Below are positions 17,152 through 24,538 of a stretch of DNA of 62,622 bases, one piece after another. Numbering within the stretch: the stretch's first letter is position 1; the number at the start of each line of letters is the position of its first letter. Below the pieces are notes generated by a model. That model saw nothing but the letters and a program-made list of their open reading frames with translations. It ran no database searches and was not told the origin of the DNA. The translations under genes and the position numbers were made by a program. The DNA is from Flavobacteriales bacterium (GTDB taxonomy: Bacteria; Bacteroidota; Bacteroidia; Flavobacteriales_E; Vicingaceae). Location: positions 1 to 62,622 of the forward strand of contig JACJZA010000016.1 of the NCBI GenBank assembly GCA_020635825.1. The letters run 5' to 3'.

Positions 17152-20100
17152 ATGAGTAAGTATAATGTATATGATGGATTAAACCTTCCTAATGTTGCTA
17201 AACAAGTGTTAGATAAATGGGAAGCCAACAAAGTTTTTGAACAAAGTGTTACTTCACGTGATGAGAACAAACCATTTGTGTTTTTCGAAGGACCACCTTC
17301 AGCAAATGGATTACCAGGTATTCACCATGTGATGGCTCGTGCTATTAAAGATATTTTTTGCCGATATAAAACCTTAAAAGGATACCAAGTAAAACGAAAA
17401 GCTGGTTGGGATACACATGGTTTGCCTGTTGAACTTGGAGTGGAGAAAGAATTAGGAATTACGAAAGAAGATATTGGTAAAAAAATTACGGTTGAAGAAT
17501 ACAACAAAGCTTGTAAAGAAGCGGTAATGCGTTATACCGATGTGTGGAATAACCTCACTCGCCAAATGGGTTATTGGGTGGATATGGATGATCCATACAT
17601 TACTTATGAAAACAAATACATTGAATCAGTTTGGTGGTTGTTAGGTCAATTACACCAAAAAGGGTTGATGTATAAAGGATATACGATTCAACCTTATTCA
17701 CCGGCAGCGGGTACAGGTTTAAGTTCGCATGAGTTGAACCAACCAGGTTGTTACCGTGATGTAAAAGATACGACGTGTGTTGCTCAGTTTAAACTGAAAG
17801 ATACAAGCCGTTTAGGAGTTGACGAAGCTTACTGTTTGGCATGGACAACCACTCCTTGGACTTTGCCATCAAACACTGCTTTGGCTGTCGGACTAAAGAT
17901 TGATTATATATTGGTTAAAACATTTAATCAATATACTCATCAACCCATTAATGTTATTGTAGCTAAGGATTTGTTTGATAAGCATTTTATTCATCCAGCT
18001 GGATTCAGTATTTACGATGATAAAACTAATAACCTTTTAGCCGATTATGATAGCATTTTTGATTATTATGATAATTATTTAAGTGGTAAAGAAAAAGAAT
18101 TTAAAGCCTTTGTTGCTGGACAAAAACCTCAAGGTAAAATAATATCAGAATTTAAAGGCACTGATTTAGTTGGTTTACAATATGAACAATTATTGCCTTA
18201 TGCTTTACCTTTTGAAAATGCGGATAAAGCTTTTCAGGTAATTCCTGGAGATTTTGTGACTATAGAAGATGGTACAGGTATCGTACACATTGCGCCCACT
18301 TTTGGTGCGGATGATGCCAAGGTAGCCAAAGATGCAGGTGTTCCGCCAATGTTGGTATTGGATGAACATAATAATCCTGTTCCGTTAGTGGATTTACAAG
18401 GTAGATTTAGACCAGAAATGGGAGAGTTTGCAGGAAAGTATGTGAAGAATGAATATTACAATGCAGGAGAAGCTCCTGAAAAAAGTGTTGATGTAGAAAT
18501 TTCTATCAAACTAAAAGAAGAAAATAAAGCCTTTAAAGTAGAAAAATACGAGCACAGTTACCCACATTGCTGGAGAACCGATAAACCGGTTTTATACTAT
18601 CCATTAGATTCTTGGTTTATAAAATCTACTGCTAAAAAAGATAGATTAATTGAACTCAATAAAACCATCAATTGGAAACCAGAAAGTACAGGTACAGGTC
18701 GATTTGGTAACTGGTTAGAAAACCTAAACGATTGGAATTTATCTCGTTCTCGTTATTGGGGTATTCCTATTCCTATTTGGAGAACAGAAACCGGTGATGA
18801 AGAAATTTGTATTAGCTCTGTTGAGCAATTAAAAGCCGAAATACAAAAATCAATTGCTGCTGGTGTGATGACGAAAGACCCATTAGCTGATTTTGAGGTG
18901 GGAAATATGGATAAAGCCAATTATGACAAAATTGATTTACATAAAAATTATGTTGATGAAATTATTTTGGTTTCATCTAAAGGAGAACCAATGAAACGTG
19001 AGGCTGATTTAATTGATGTTTGGTTCGATTCAGGCTCTATGCCTTATGCACAATGGCATTATCCTTTTGAAAATAAAGAGTTAATTGACCAAAATAAAGC
19101 ATTTCCAGCAGATTTTATTGCTGAAGGTGTAGATCAAACAAGAGGTTGGTTCTTTACTTTGCACGCCATTGCAACCATGGTTTTTGATTCGGTAGCTTAC
19201 AAAAATGTAGTGTCAAACGGATTGGTGTTGGATAAGAATGGTCAGAAAATGAGTAAGCGTTTAGGAAATGCAGTTGACCCATTTGAGACTTTAGATAAAT
19301 ATGGGCCGGATGCTACTCGTTGGTACATGATTACCAATGCTCAACCTTGGGATAATTTAAAATTTGATTTAGAAGGAATTACTGAAGTTCAACGTAAGTT
19401 TTTCGGAACACTTTATAATACTTATGGATTCTTTGCTTTGTATGCTAATATTGATGGGTTTACTTATGCCGAGGATGAAATACCAGTTGAAAAACGCCCT
19501 GAAATTGACCGTTGGATTATCTCTAAATTAAATTCTTTAATCAAAGAAGTTGATGCAAGTTTTAACACTTACGAACCAACTAAAGCAGGAAGAGCAATTC
19601 AAGAATTTGTAAACGACCATTTAAGTAATTGGTATGTTCGTTTGTGTAGAAGACGTTTTTGGAAAGGAGATTATACTGAAGATAAAATTGCTGCTTATCA
19701 AACCTTGTATAAATGTTTAGAAGTGGTGGCTCAACTATCTTCACCGATTGCACCATTTTACATGGATCAATTATACACCGATTTAACCAAAATAAGTGGA
19801 AAAGGAAATACTACTTCTGTTCATTTATCAGACTTTCCAAAAGTAAATGAAAGTGTTATTGATATTGATTTGGAGCAACGAATGGATATTGCTCAACAAG
19901 TATCTTCAATGGTGTTGAGTTTACGTAAGAAGGAAAACATCAAAGTGCGTCAACCATTACAAAAAATAATGGTTCCTGTTTTAAACAGTACTTTTAAAAG
20001 GCAATTACAAGACGTTGAAGATTTAATTCTTTCAGAAGTAAATGTGAAAGAACTGGAATACTTGGAGGATACAACCGGCGTTTTAGTAAAAAGTATCAAA

Positions 20101-20619
20101 CCAAACTTTAAAACTTTAGGTCCTAAGTATGGAAAAATAATGAAGCAGATTGCTTCCGTAGTCAATCAGTTTACTCAAGATGAAATTAATGAGTTTGAGA
20201 AAAATGAAGGAGTTACATTAAATATTGAGGGACAAGAAGTTATTTTAGATGGAAATGATGCTGAAATTACAACACAAGATATTCCGGGTTGGTTGGTAAT
20301 TACCGAAAAAGGAATTACAGTAGCTTTAGATATTACAATTTCGGCTCAATTAAGAGAAGAAGGTATTGCCCGTGAGTTTGTAAATCGTATTCAAAACTTG
20401 CGTAAAGACAGTGGATTGGAAGTAACAGATAAAATTCATTTGAAAATTTTATCACACAATGAAATAAATAATGCGGTGAATAATAATAAAGATTATATTT
20501 GCTCGGAAACTTTAGCAGGCAAGCTTGACCTTGTTGAAGACTTGAAACAAAATGAAGGATTAACAGTAGAATTAGAAGAAAATGTTTCTACAGTTATATC
20601 AATTGAAAAATTGAATTAA
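17152..20619 (+). CDS. ileS: Isoleucyl-tRNA synthetase, eukaryote-like (type 2)
   Basis: 1155 residues, longer than the ~940 of E. coli IleRS and typical of type 2 enzymes. Class I motifs: the HxGH position reads G-I-H-H (residues 56-59), that is, first and third residues exchanged; KMSKR is at 699-703; GWDTHGLPVE follows the HIGH region. Domains in order: Rossmann catalytic core split by the CP1 editing domain (about 200-430), anticodon-binding helices (about 780-930), and a long type 2 C-terminal domain without zinc ligands. It charges tRNA-Ile and edits Val. A DksA-like gene begins 11 bp after the stop. Type 2 enzymes resist mupirocin. Confidence 0.96.
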   Translation: MSKYNVYDGLNLPNVAKQVLDKWEANKVFEQSVTSRDENKPFVFFEGPPSANGLPGIHHVMARAIKDIFCRYKTLKGYQVKRKAGWDTHGLPVELGVEKELGITKEDIGKKITVEEYNKACKEAVMRYTDVWNNLTRQMGYWVDMDDPYITYENKYIESVWWLLGQLHQKGLMYKGYTIQPYSPAAGTGLSSHELNQPGCYRDVKDTTCVAQFKLKDTSRLGVDEAYCLAWTTTPWTLPSNTALAVGLKIDYILVKTFNQYTHQPINVIVAKDLFDKHFIHPAGFSIYDDKTNNLLADYDSIFDYYDNYLSGKEKEFKAFVAGQKPQGKIISEFKGTDLVGLQYEQLLPYALPFENADKAFQVIPGDFVTIEDGTGIVHIAPTFGADDAKVAKDAGVPPMLVLDEHNNPVPLVDLQGRFRPEMGEFAGKYVKNEYYNAGEAPEKSVDVEISIKLKEENKAFKVEKYEHSYPHCWRTDKPVLYYPLDSWFIKSTAKKDRLIELNKTINWKPESTGTGRFGNWLENLNDWNLSRSRYWGIPIPIWRTETGDEEICISSVEQLKAEIQKSIAAGVMTKDPLADFEVGNMDKANYDKIDLHKNYVDEIILVSSKGEPMKREADLIDVWFDSGSMPYAQWHYPFENKELIDQNKAFPADFIAEGVDQTRGWFFTLHAIATMVFDSVAYKNVVSNGLVLDKNGQKMSKRLGNAVDPFETLDKYGPDATRWYMITNAQPWDNLKFDLEGITEVQRKFFGTLYNTYGFFALYANIDGFTYAEDEIPVEKRPEIDRWIISKLNSLIKEVDASFNTYEPTKAGRAIQEFVNDHLSNWYVRLCRRRFWKGDYTEDKIAAYQTLYKCLEVVAQLSSPIAPFYMDQLYTDLTKISGKGNTTSVHLSDFPKVNESVIDIDLEQRMDIAQQVSSMVLSLRKKENIKVRQPLQKIMVPVLNSTFKRQLQDVEDLILSEVNVKELEYLEDTTGVLVKSIKPNFKTLGPKYGKIMKQIASVVNQFTQDEINEFEKNEGVTLNIEGQEVILDGNDAEITTQDIPGWLVITEKGITVALDITISAQLREEGIAREFVNRIQNLRKDSGLEVTDKIHLKILSHNEINNAVNNNKDYICSETLAGKLDLVEDLKQNEGLTVELEENVSTVISIEKLN

Positions 20620-20630
20620 AATTTTAAAAT

Positions 20631-21008
20631 ATGTCAGAAAAAACTAGATATTCAGACGAAGAATTGGCGGAATTTAAAGCGTTAATTGAAAAGAAAATTG
20701 AAGAAGCTTCAATTGATTTAGAAGGATTAAAAGATTCTTTATCACACAAAGATGATAATGGAACCGACGATACCATTCATTCATTCAACATGATGGAAGA
20801 TGGAGCAGGTACTTTATCAAGAGAAGAAGTTGCTCAATTGGCACAACGTCAAGAAAAATTTATTCAAAACTTAAAAAATGCTTTAATCAGAATTGAGAAT
20901 AAAACTTATGGAATTTGTAGATCTACAGGTAAGTTAATTCAAAAAGAAAGATTGAGAGCAGTTCCTCATGCAACTTTAAGCATCGAAGCAAAACAAGCTC
21001 AAGGTTAA
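20631..21008 (+). CDS. TraR/DksA-family protein without a complete zinc finger
   Basis: 125 residues. An acidic coiled-coil N-terminal part (SDEELAEFKALIEKKIEEA) is followed by the DksA-type segment YGICRSTGKLI-x-KERLRAVPHA. Of the four cysteines of the usual C4 finger only one remains (in GICR), so zinc binding in the classical way is not possible. DksA-type proteins enter the RNA polymerase secondary channel and modulate transcription with ppGpp; whether this version does so is unknown. It follows ileS by 11 bp and is ended by a strong terminator, so it is the last gene of the ileS transcript. Confidence 0.82.
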   Translation: MSEKTRYSDEELAEFKALIEKKIEEASIDLEGLKDSLSHKDDNGTDDTIHSFNMMEDGAGTLSREEVAQLAQRQEKFIQNLKNALIRIENKTYGICRSTGKLIQKERLRAVPHATLSIEAKQAQG

Positions 21009-21028
21009 TTATTGATATTTACTATTTA

Positions 21029-21067
21029 AATCGCTTCAAAGTTTTACCTTTGAGGCGATTTTATTTT
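21029..21067 (+). terminator. Intrinsic terminator after the DksA-like gene
   Basis: CGCTTCAAAG (21031-21040) pairs with CTTTGAGGCG with one G-T pair around a TTTTAC loop, followed by ATTTTATTTTT. It lies between the DksA-like gene and lspA, so lspA needs its own promoter or read-through. Confidence 0.85.
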
Positions 21068-21071
21068 TAGT

Positions 21072-21719
21072 TTGAAGAAGTTTTTAAACATAATTATCCA
21101 TCCTTTAACAATTACGTTGTTGGTGTTGTTTATTGACCAATTTGTCAAAATTTGGATAAAAACTACTATGTATTTGGGGCAAGAATTTCCAGTGTTTGGT
21201 AATTGGTTTTATATCCATTTTACAGAAAATCCAGGAATGGCTTTTGGGATGGAATTTGGTGGTGAATTTGGTAAACTTTTTTTGAGCATTTTTAGAATTG
21301 TAGCTGTCACCGTAATAGGTTTTTATTTATTCAGATTACCAAAAAACACTCATAAAGGGTTGAAAATAAGTGGAGCTTTAATCTTTGCTGGAGCTCTAGG
21401 AAATATTATTGATAGTGTTTTTTATGGTGTTGTTTTCAGCGATAGTTTTAACCAGTTAGCAACATTTTTACCCGCAGAGGGTGGATATGAAAGTTTATTG
21501 CACGGTAGAGTAGTAGATATGTTTTGGTTTCCACTTTTTAATGGAACGTTTCCTGACTGGATTCCTTTTTGGGGTGGCGAAGATTTTCTTTTTTTTAGAC
21601 CTGTATTTAATGTAGCCGATGCTTCAATTTCAATTGGAATAGCCTTAGTTTTTATCTTTCAAAAAAGATTTTTTGGGAATAAAATTGAAGCTACTTCAGA
21701 AGAACCAATTGTAGAATAA
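21072..21719 (+). CDS. lspA: Lipoprotein signal peptidase (signal peptidase II)
   Basis: 215 residues with four membrane segments. The two catalytic aspartates are seen in GNIIDSVFYG (about 117) and NVADASISIG (about 188), and the first-helix motif is LLVLFIDQFVKIW. It removes signal peptides from lipid-modified prolipoproteins in the inner membrane. The insertion between the two Asp-containing helices, with the GRVVDMFWFP region and extra loops, is common in Bacteroidota and explains the excess over ~165 residues. I use TTG at 21072 as the start because it directly precedes KKFLNIIIH and no in-frame ATG lies before the first membrane helix. The TTG start is the only uncertain point. Confidence 0.93.
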   Translation: MKKFLNIIIHPLTITLLVLFIDQFVKIWIKTTMYLGQEFPVFGNWFYIHFTENPGMAFGMEFGGEFGKLFLSIFRIVAVTVIGFYLFRLPKNTHKGLKISGALIFAGALGNIIDSVFYGVVFSDSFNQLATFLPAEGGYESLLHGRVVDMFWFPLFNGTFPDWIPFWGGEDFLFFRPVFNVADASISIGIALVFIFQKRFFGNKIEATSEEPIVE

Positions 21720-21729
21720 TATTTCTTAA

Positions 21730-21759
21730 AATCAGAATTTTAATTCTGATTCCTTTTTG
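21730..21759 (+). terminator. Probable terminator after lspA
   Basis: AATCAGAATT (21730-21739) and AATTCTGATT (21742-21751) form a perfect 10-bp stem, followed by CCTTTTTG. The loop is only two bases, so the real stem is slightly shorter. Confidence 0.65.
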
Positions 21760-21772
21760 TTAGCCATATTAG

Positions 21773-21780
21773 TATATTTG
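21773..21780 (+). promoter_or_regulatory. -7 box of gltX
   Basis: TATATTTG matches TAnnTTTG exactly and is followed by CA, as is common in this phylum, 18 bp before the gltX ATG. No clear -33 TTG is present at the right distance. Confidence 0.5.
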
Positions 21781-21798
21781 CAGCCTTAATTTTTTATC

Positions 21799-23340
21799 AT
21801 GGAAAGAAAAGTACGCGTAAGGTTTGCACCTAGTCCAACCGGTCCACTACATATTGGTGGAGTTAGAACAGCATTGTATAACTATTTGTTTGCAAAAAAA
21901 AATGGGGGTGATTTTTTATTAAGAATTGAAGATACCGATCAAACCAGATATGTCCCGGGAGCAGAAGATTACATTTTAGAATCGTTAAAATGGTGTGGAA
22001 TAACTCCTGATGAAGGAGTTGGAGTTGGTGGAGAATACGGTCCTTATCGTCAATCAGAAAGAAAAGAAGAAGGTATCTATAAAAAATATGTTGATCAATT
22101 AATTGAGTCGGGGAATGCTTATTATGCATTTGATACCCCTGAAGAATTGGAGCAAATGCGTGAGAATTTGAAAGCTGCTGGAGTTGCTGCTCCTCAATAT
22201 AATGCTAATTCTCGTAATTCCATGAAAAACTCTTTAACCTTATCTTCTGAAGAAGTACAAAAAAGATTAGATGCAGGAGAACCTTATGTGGTGAGAGTGA
22301 AAATCCCAAGAAACGAAGAAGTTCGATTTAAAGACATAATAAGAGGCTGGGTGGTTGTTCATTCATCTAATTTAGATGATAAGGTTTTATATAAATCTGA
22401 CGGAATGCCTACTTATCACATGGCAAATGTGGTGGATGATTATTTGATGAAAATTACTCATGTAATTCGAGGTGAAGAATGGTTGCCTTCAGGTCCATTA
22501 CATGTTCTGTTATATCAATTTTTGGGTTGGGCTGATGTAATGCCTGAATTTGCACACTTACCTTTATTATTAAAGCCTGATGGAAATGGAAAGTTGAGTA
22601 AAAGAGATGGAGATAGATTGGGTTTTCCAGTATTCCCACTAGAGTGGCACTCACCAGAAGGTGAAATATCTTCCGGATATAGAGAGAAAGGATATTTTTC
22701 AGATGCTTTCATCAACATGTTAGCGTTTTTGGGTTGGAACCCGGGAACCCCGCAAGAAATATTTTCTTTAGAAGAATTAGTTCAGGCTTTTTCATTAGAT
22801 AGAGTGGGAAAATCTGGAGCAAAATTTGACCCTGAAAAAACAAGATGGTTCAATGAACAATATTTGAGAGCAAAATCAAATGAAGAGTTAGCTCAATTGG
22901 TTAAACCTTTAGTGGATGAGAAAGGATATCAATACCCAAATGATTCATTTTTAGTTGATTTCTGTGGTTTAATGAAAGAAAGAGCAACTTTTGTGGAAGA
23001 TATGCTGGCTGATGACTTTTTGTTTGTTTCACCTTCTAAATATGATGAACAAACATTAAACAAGAAGTGGAAAGAAGATACTCCAGAGATTATATTAGAA
23101 TTAAAAACCATACTTGAAAACATTACTGATTTTACAGCTGAAAATATTGAAACAGAATTTAAAGCATTTTTAGAAAGAAAATCTTTAGGTTTTGGAGCAG
23201 TATTACCTAATTTCAGATTATTGGTAACCGGATTAGGAATGGGACCTTCTATGTTTGAAATATGTGCTTTATTAAGGAAAGAAGAAACGTTGACTAGAAT
23301 AAAAGTAGGATTGGAAAGAGTAGCAGAAATTAAGGCTTAA
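21799..23340 (+). CDS. gltX: Glutamyl-tRNA synthetase
   Basis: 513 residues, the usual length. The class I motifs are SPTGPLHIGG (residues 12-21) and KLSKR (265-269). The C-terminal helical anticodon-binding domain (about 340-513) is complete. It charges tRNA-Glu and, in organisms lacking GlnRS, also tRNA-Gln; this cannot be decided from the window. A short palindromic intergenic repeat (23351-23427) separates it from folB. Confidence 0.96.
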   Translation: MERKVRVRFAPSPTGPLHIGGVRTALYNYLFAKKNGGDFLLRIEDTDQTRYVPGAEDYILESLKWCGITPDEGVGVGGEYGPYRQSERKEEGIYKKYVDQLIESGNAYYAFDTPEELEQMRENLKAAGVAAPQYNANSRNSMKNSLTLSSEEVQKRLDAGEPYVVRVKIPRNEEVRFKDIIRGWVVVHSSNLDDKVLYKSDGMPTYHMANVVDDYLMKITHVIRGEEWLPSGPLHVLLYQFLGWADVMPEFAHLPLLLKPDGNGKLSKRDGDRLGFPVFPLEWHSPEGEISSGYREKGYFSDAFINMLAFLGWNPGTPQEIFSLEELVQAFSLDRVGKSGAKFDPEKTRWFNEQYLRAKSNEELAQLVKPLVDEKGYQYPNDSFLVDFCGLMKERATFVEDMLADDFLFVSPSKYDEQTLNKKWKEDTPEIILELKTILENITDFTAENIETEFKAFLERKSLGFGAVLPNFRLLVTGLGMGPSMFEICALLRKEETLTRIKVGLERVAEIKA

Positions 23341-23350
23341 TGACGAAACT

Positions 23351-23427
23351 GTCATTCCGATTGGAACGACAAAGGAGTGAAATAGAGGAATCTATTGAAA
23401 AGATACCTCGACTTTGCTCGGTATGAC
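23351..23427. repeat. Dispersed intergenic repeat, type A copy 1
   Basis: The 77-bp segment begins GTCATTCCGA and ends TCGGTATGAC, which are inverted copies with one mismatch, and contains GAGGAATCT. A related segment lies at 32502-32573 with the same ends and the same GGAGGAATCTTGTT-like core. It fits the small palindromic elements often seen between genes in Bacteroidota. Confidence 0.7.
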
Positions 23428-23435
23428 AAAAGAAA

Positions 23436-23795
23436 ATGGGAAAAATTTACGTAGAAGGAGCCAAAATTTATGCCTATCATGGCTGTTTCAAAGAAGAAAC
23501 ACTAATAGGTACTAATTTTCAAGTTGATATCGAGTTGGATGTTGACTTATCAGCTGCAGCCAAATCTGACGATTTGAAAGATACTGTGAATTATCAAACT
23601 GTTTTTCAGGTGGTGAAAAAAGAGATGGAAACACCTTCTAAGTTATTAGAACACGTTGCAGAAAGATGTATCAATTCATTGTTTGATGATTTTTCAACCA
23701 TCCAAAAAATCAATATAAAAATAGCCAAATTAAATCCTCCCTTAGGTGGACATATTGATGCTGTGGCTGTAAGGTTGATAAGGGAAAGAAAATAA
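23436..23795 (+). CDS. folB: Dihydroneopterin aldolase
   Basis: 119 residues. The motifs GAKIYAYHGCFKEE (with the conserved Tyr/His-Gly region), DTVNYQTV and the late KLNPP followed by VAVRLIRER are those of FolB. It cleaves 7,8-dihydroneopterin to 6-hydroxymethyl-dihydropterin and glycolaldehyde in folate synthesis. Its stop TAA (23793-23795) directly abuts the stop of the leftward TPR gene, so any terminator must lie inside coding sequence. Confidence 0.92.
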   Translation: MGKIYVEGAKIYAYHGCFKEETLIGTNFQVDIELDVDLSAAAKSDDLKDTVNYQTVFQVVKKEMETPSKLLEHVAERCINSLFDDFSTIQKINIKIAKLNPPLGGHIDAVAVRLIRERK

Positions 23796-24461
23796 TTAGT
23801 CCTCTTTTCTTTTAAAGCCTGATTTTAGAAATTCTAAAAACTCTTTTCTGGTGTTTTTATCTCTAAATACATCCAGCATAATTTTTCCAATAGAACCTTT
23901 TTCTTCATTTTCTGTTTTCGCATGATTTTCTTCTTGAACGTCGTTTCGTTTTTCAGGATTGTAACCAATAATTTCATTGCTTTTCTGAAAGTTTTTCTGA
24001 GCTTCACGCATATTACCTTGGTTTTCCAAAAGCAATCCTAAATTGTTATAGGCAATTTCATCATTGGGGTCTAATTCTATCGCTTTTTCATAATCATCGA
24101 TAGCTCCATCTACATCAATGTAAGCTCGAATATAAGCTCTACTAGAATATCGGTATGGTTTATTGGGTTCCAATTCTACAGCTTTGTTCAAATCATCAAG
24201 TGCAGCTTTGTAGTTTTTTTGATGATAATAACTTACGCCTCTTTCACTGTAAATAGTCGCTTCGTCTGGTAACTTAGAAATAACAGCTGTCAAGTCGTTA
24301 ACTGAATGAGAAAAGTTTCCTAGCTTACGATGGCAAATTCCTCTAAAAAATAAGGCATCAGCATGGTTCGGAGATTCAATTAAATAATCATTAAGCAAAA
24401 TCAATGCTTCTTCATATTTATCATCTTTTAAATGTGCTTTCCCTTGTTCAAGTTTGCTCAT
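23796..24461 (-). CDS. Tetratricopeptide repeat protein
   Basis: 221 residues with about five consecutive TPR units between residues 5 and 165, for example YEEALILLNDYLIESPNHADAL and NDEIAYNNLGLLLENQGN. These form a helical scaffold for protein contacts. There is no signal peptide or membrane segment, so it is probably cytoplasmic. The last 50 residues are charged and not repetitive. No partner can be inferred from the neighbours; it diverges from ligA. Confidence 0.85.
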   Translation of the reverse strand: MSKLEQGKAHLKDDKYEEALILLNDYLIESPNHADALFFRGICHRKLGNFSHSVNDLTAVISKLPDEATIYSERGVSYYHQKNYKAALDDLNKAVELEPNKPYRYSSRAYIRAYIDVDGAIDDYEKAIELDPNDEIAYNNLGLLLENQGNMREAQKNFQKSNEIIGYNPEKRNDVQEENHAKTENEEKGSIGKIMLDVFRDKNTRKEFLEFLKSGFKRKED

Positions 24462-24538
24462 AATTGTTGGTAATTTGCATTTGTAAAATTACGAACTAAG
24501 CTTTGATTTTGATAATTTAGAAATCCTAAATAATAGTT

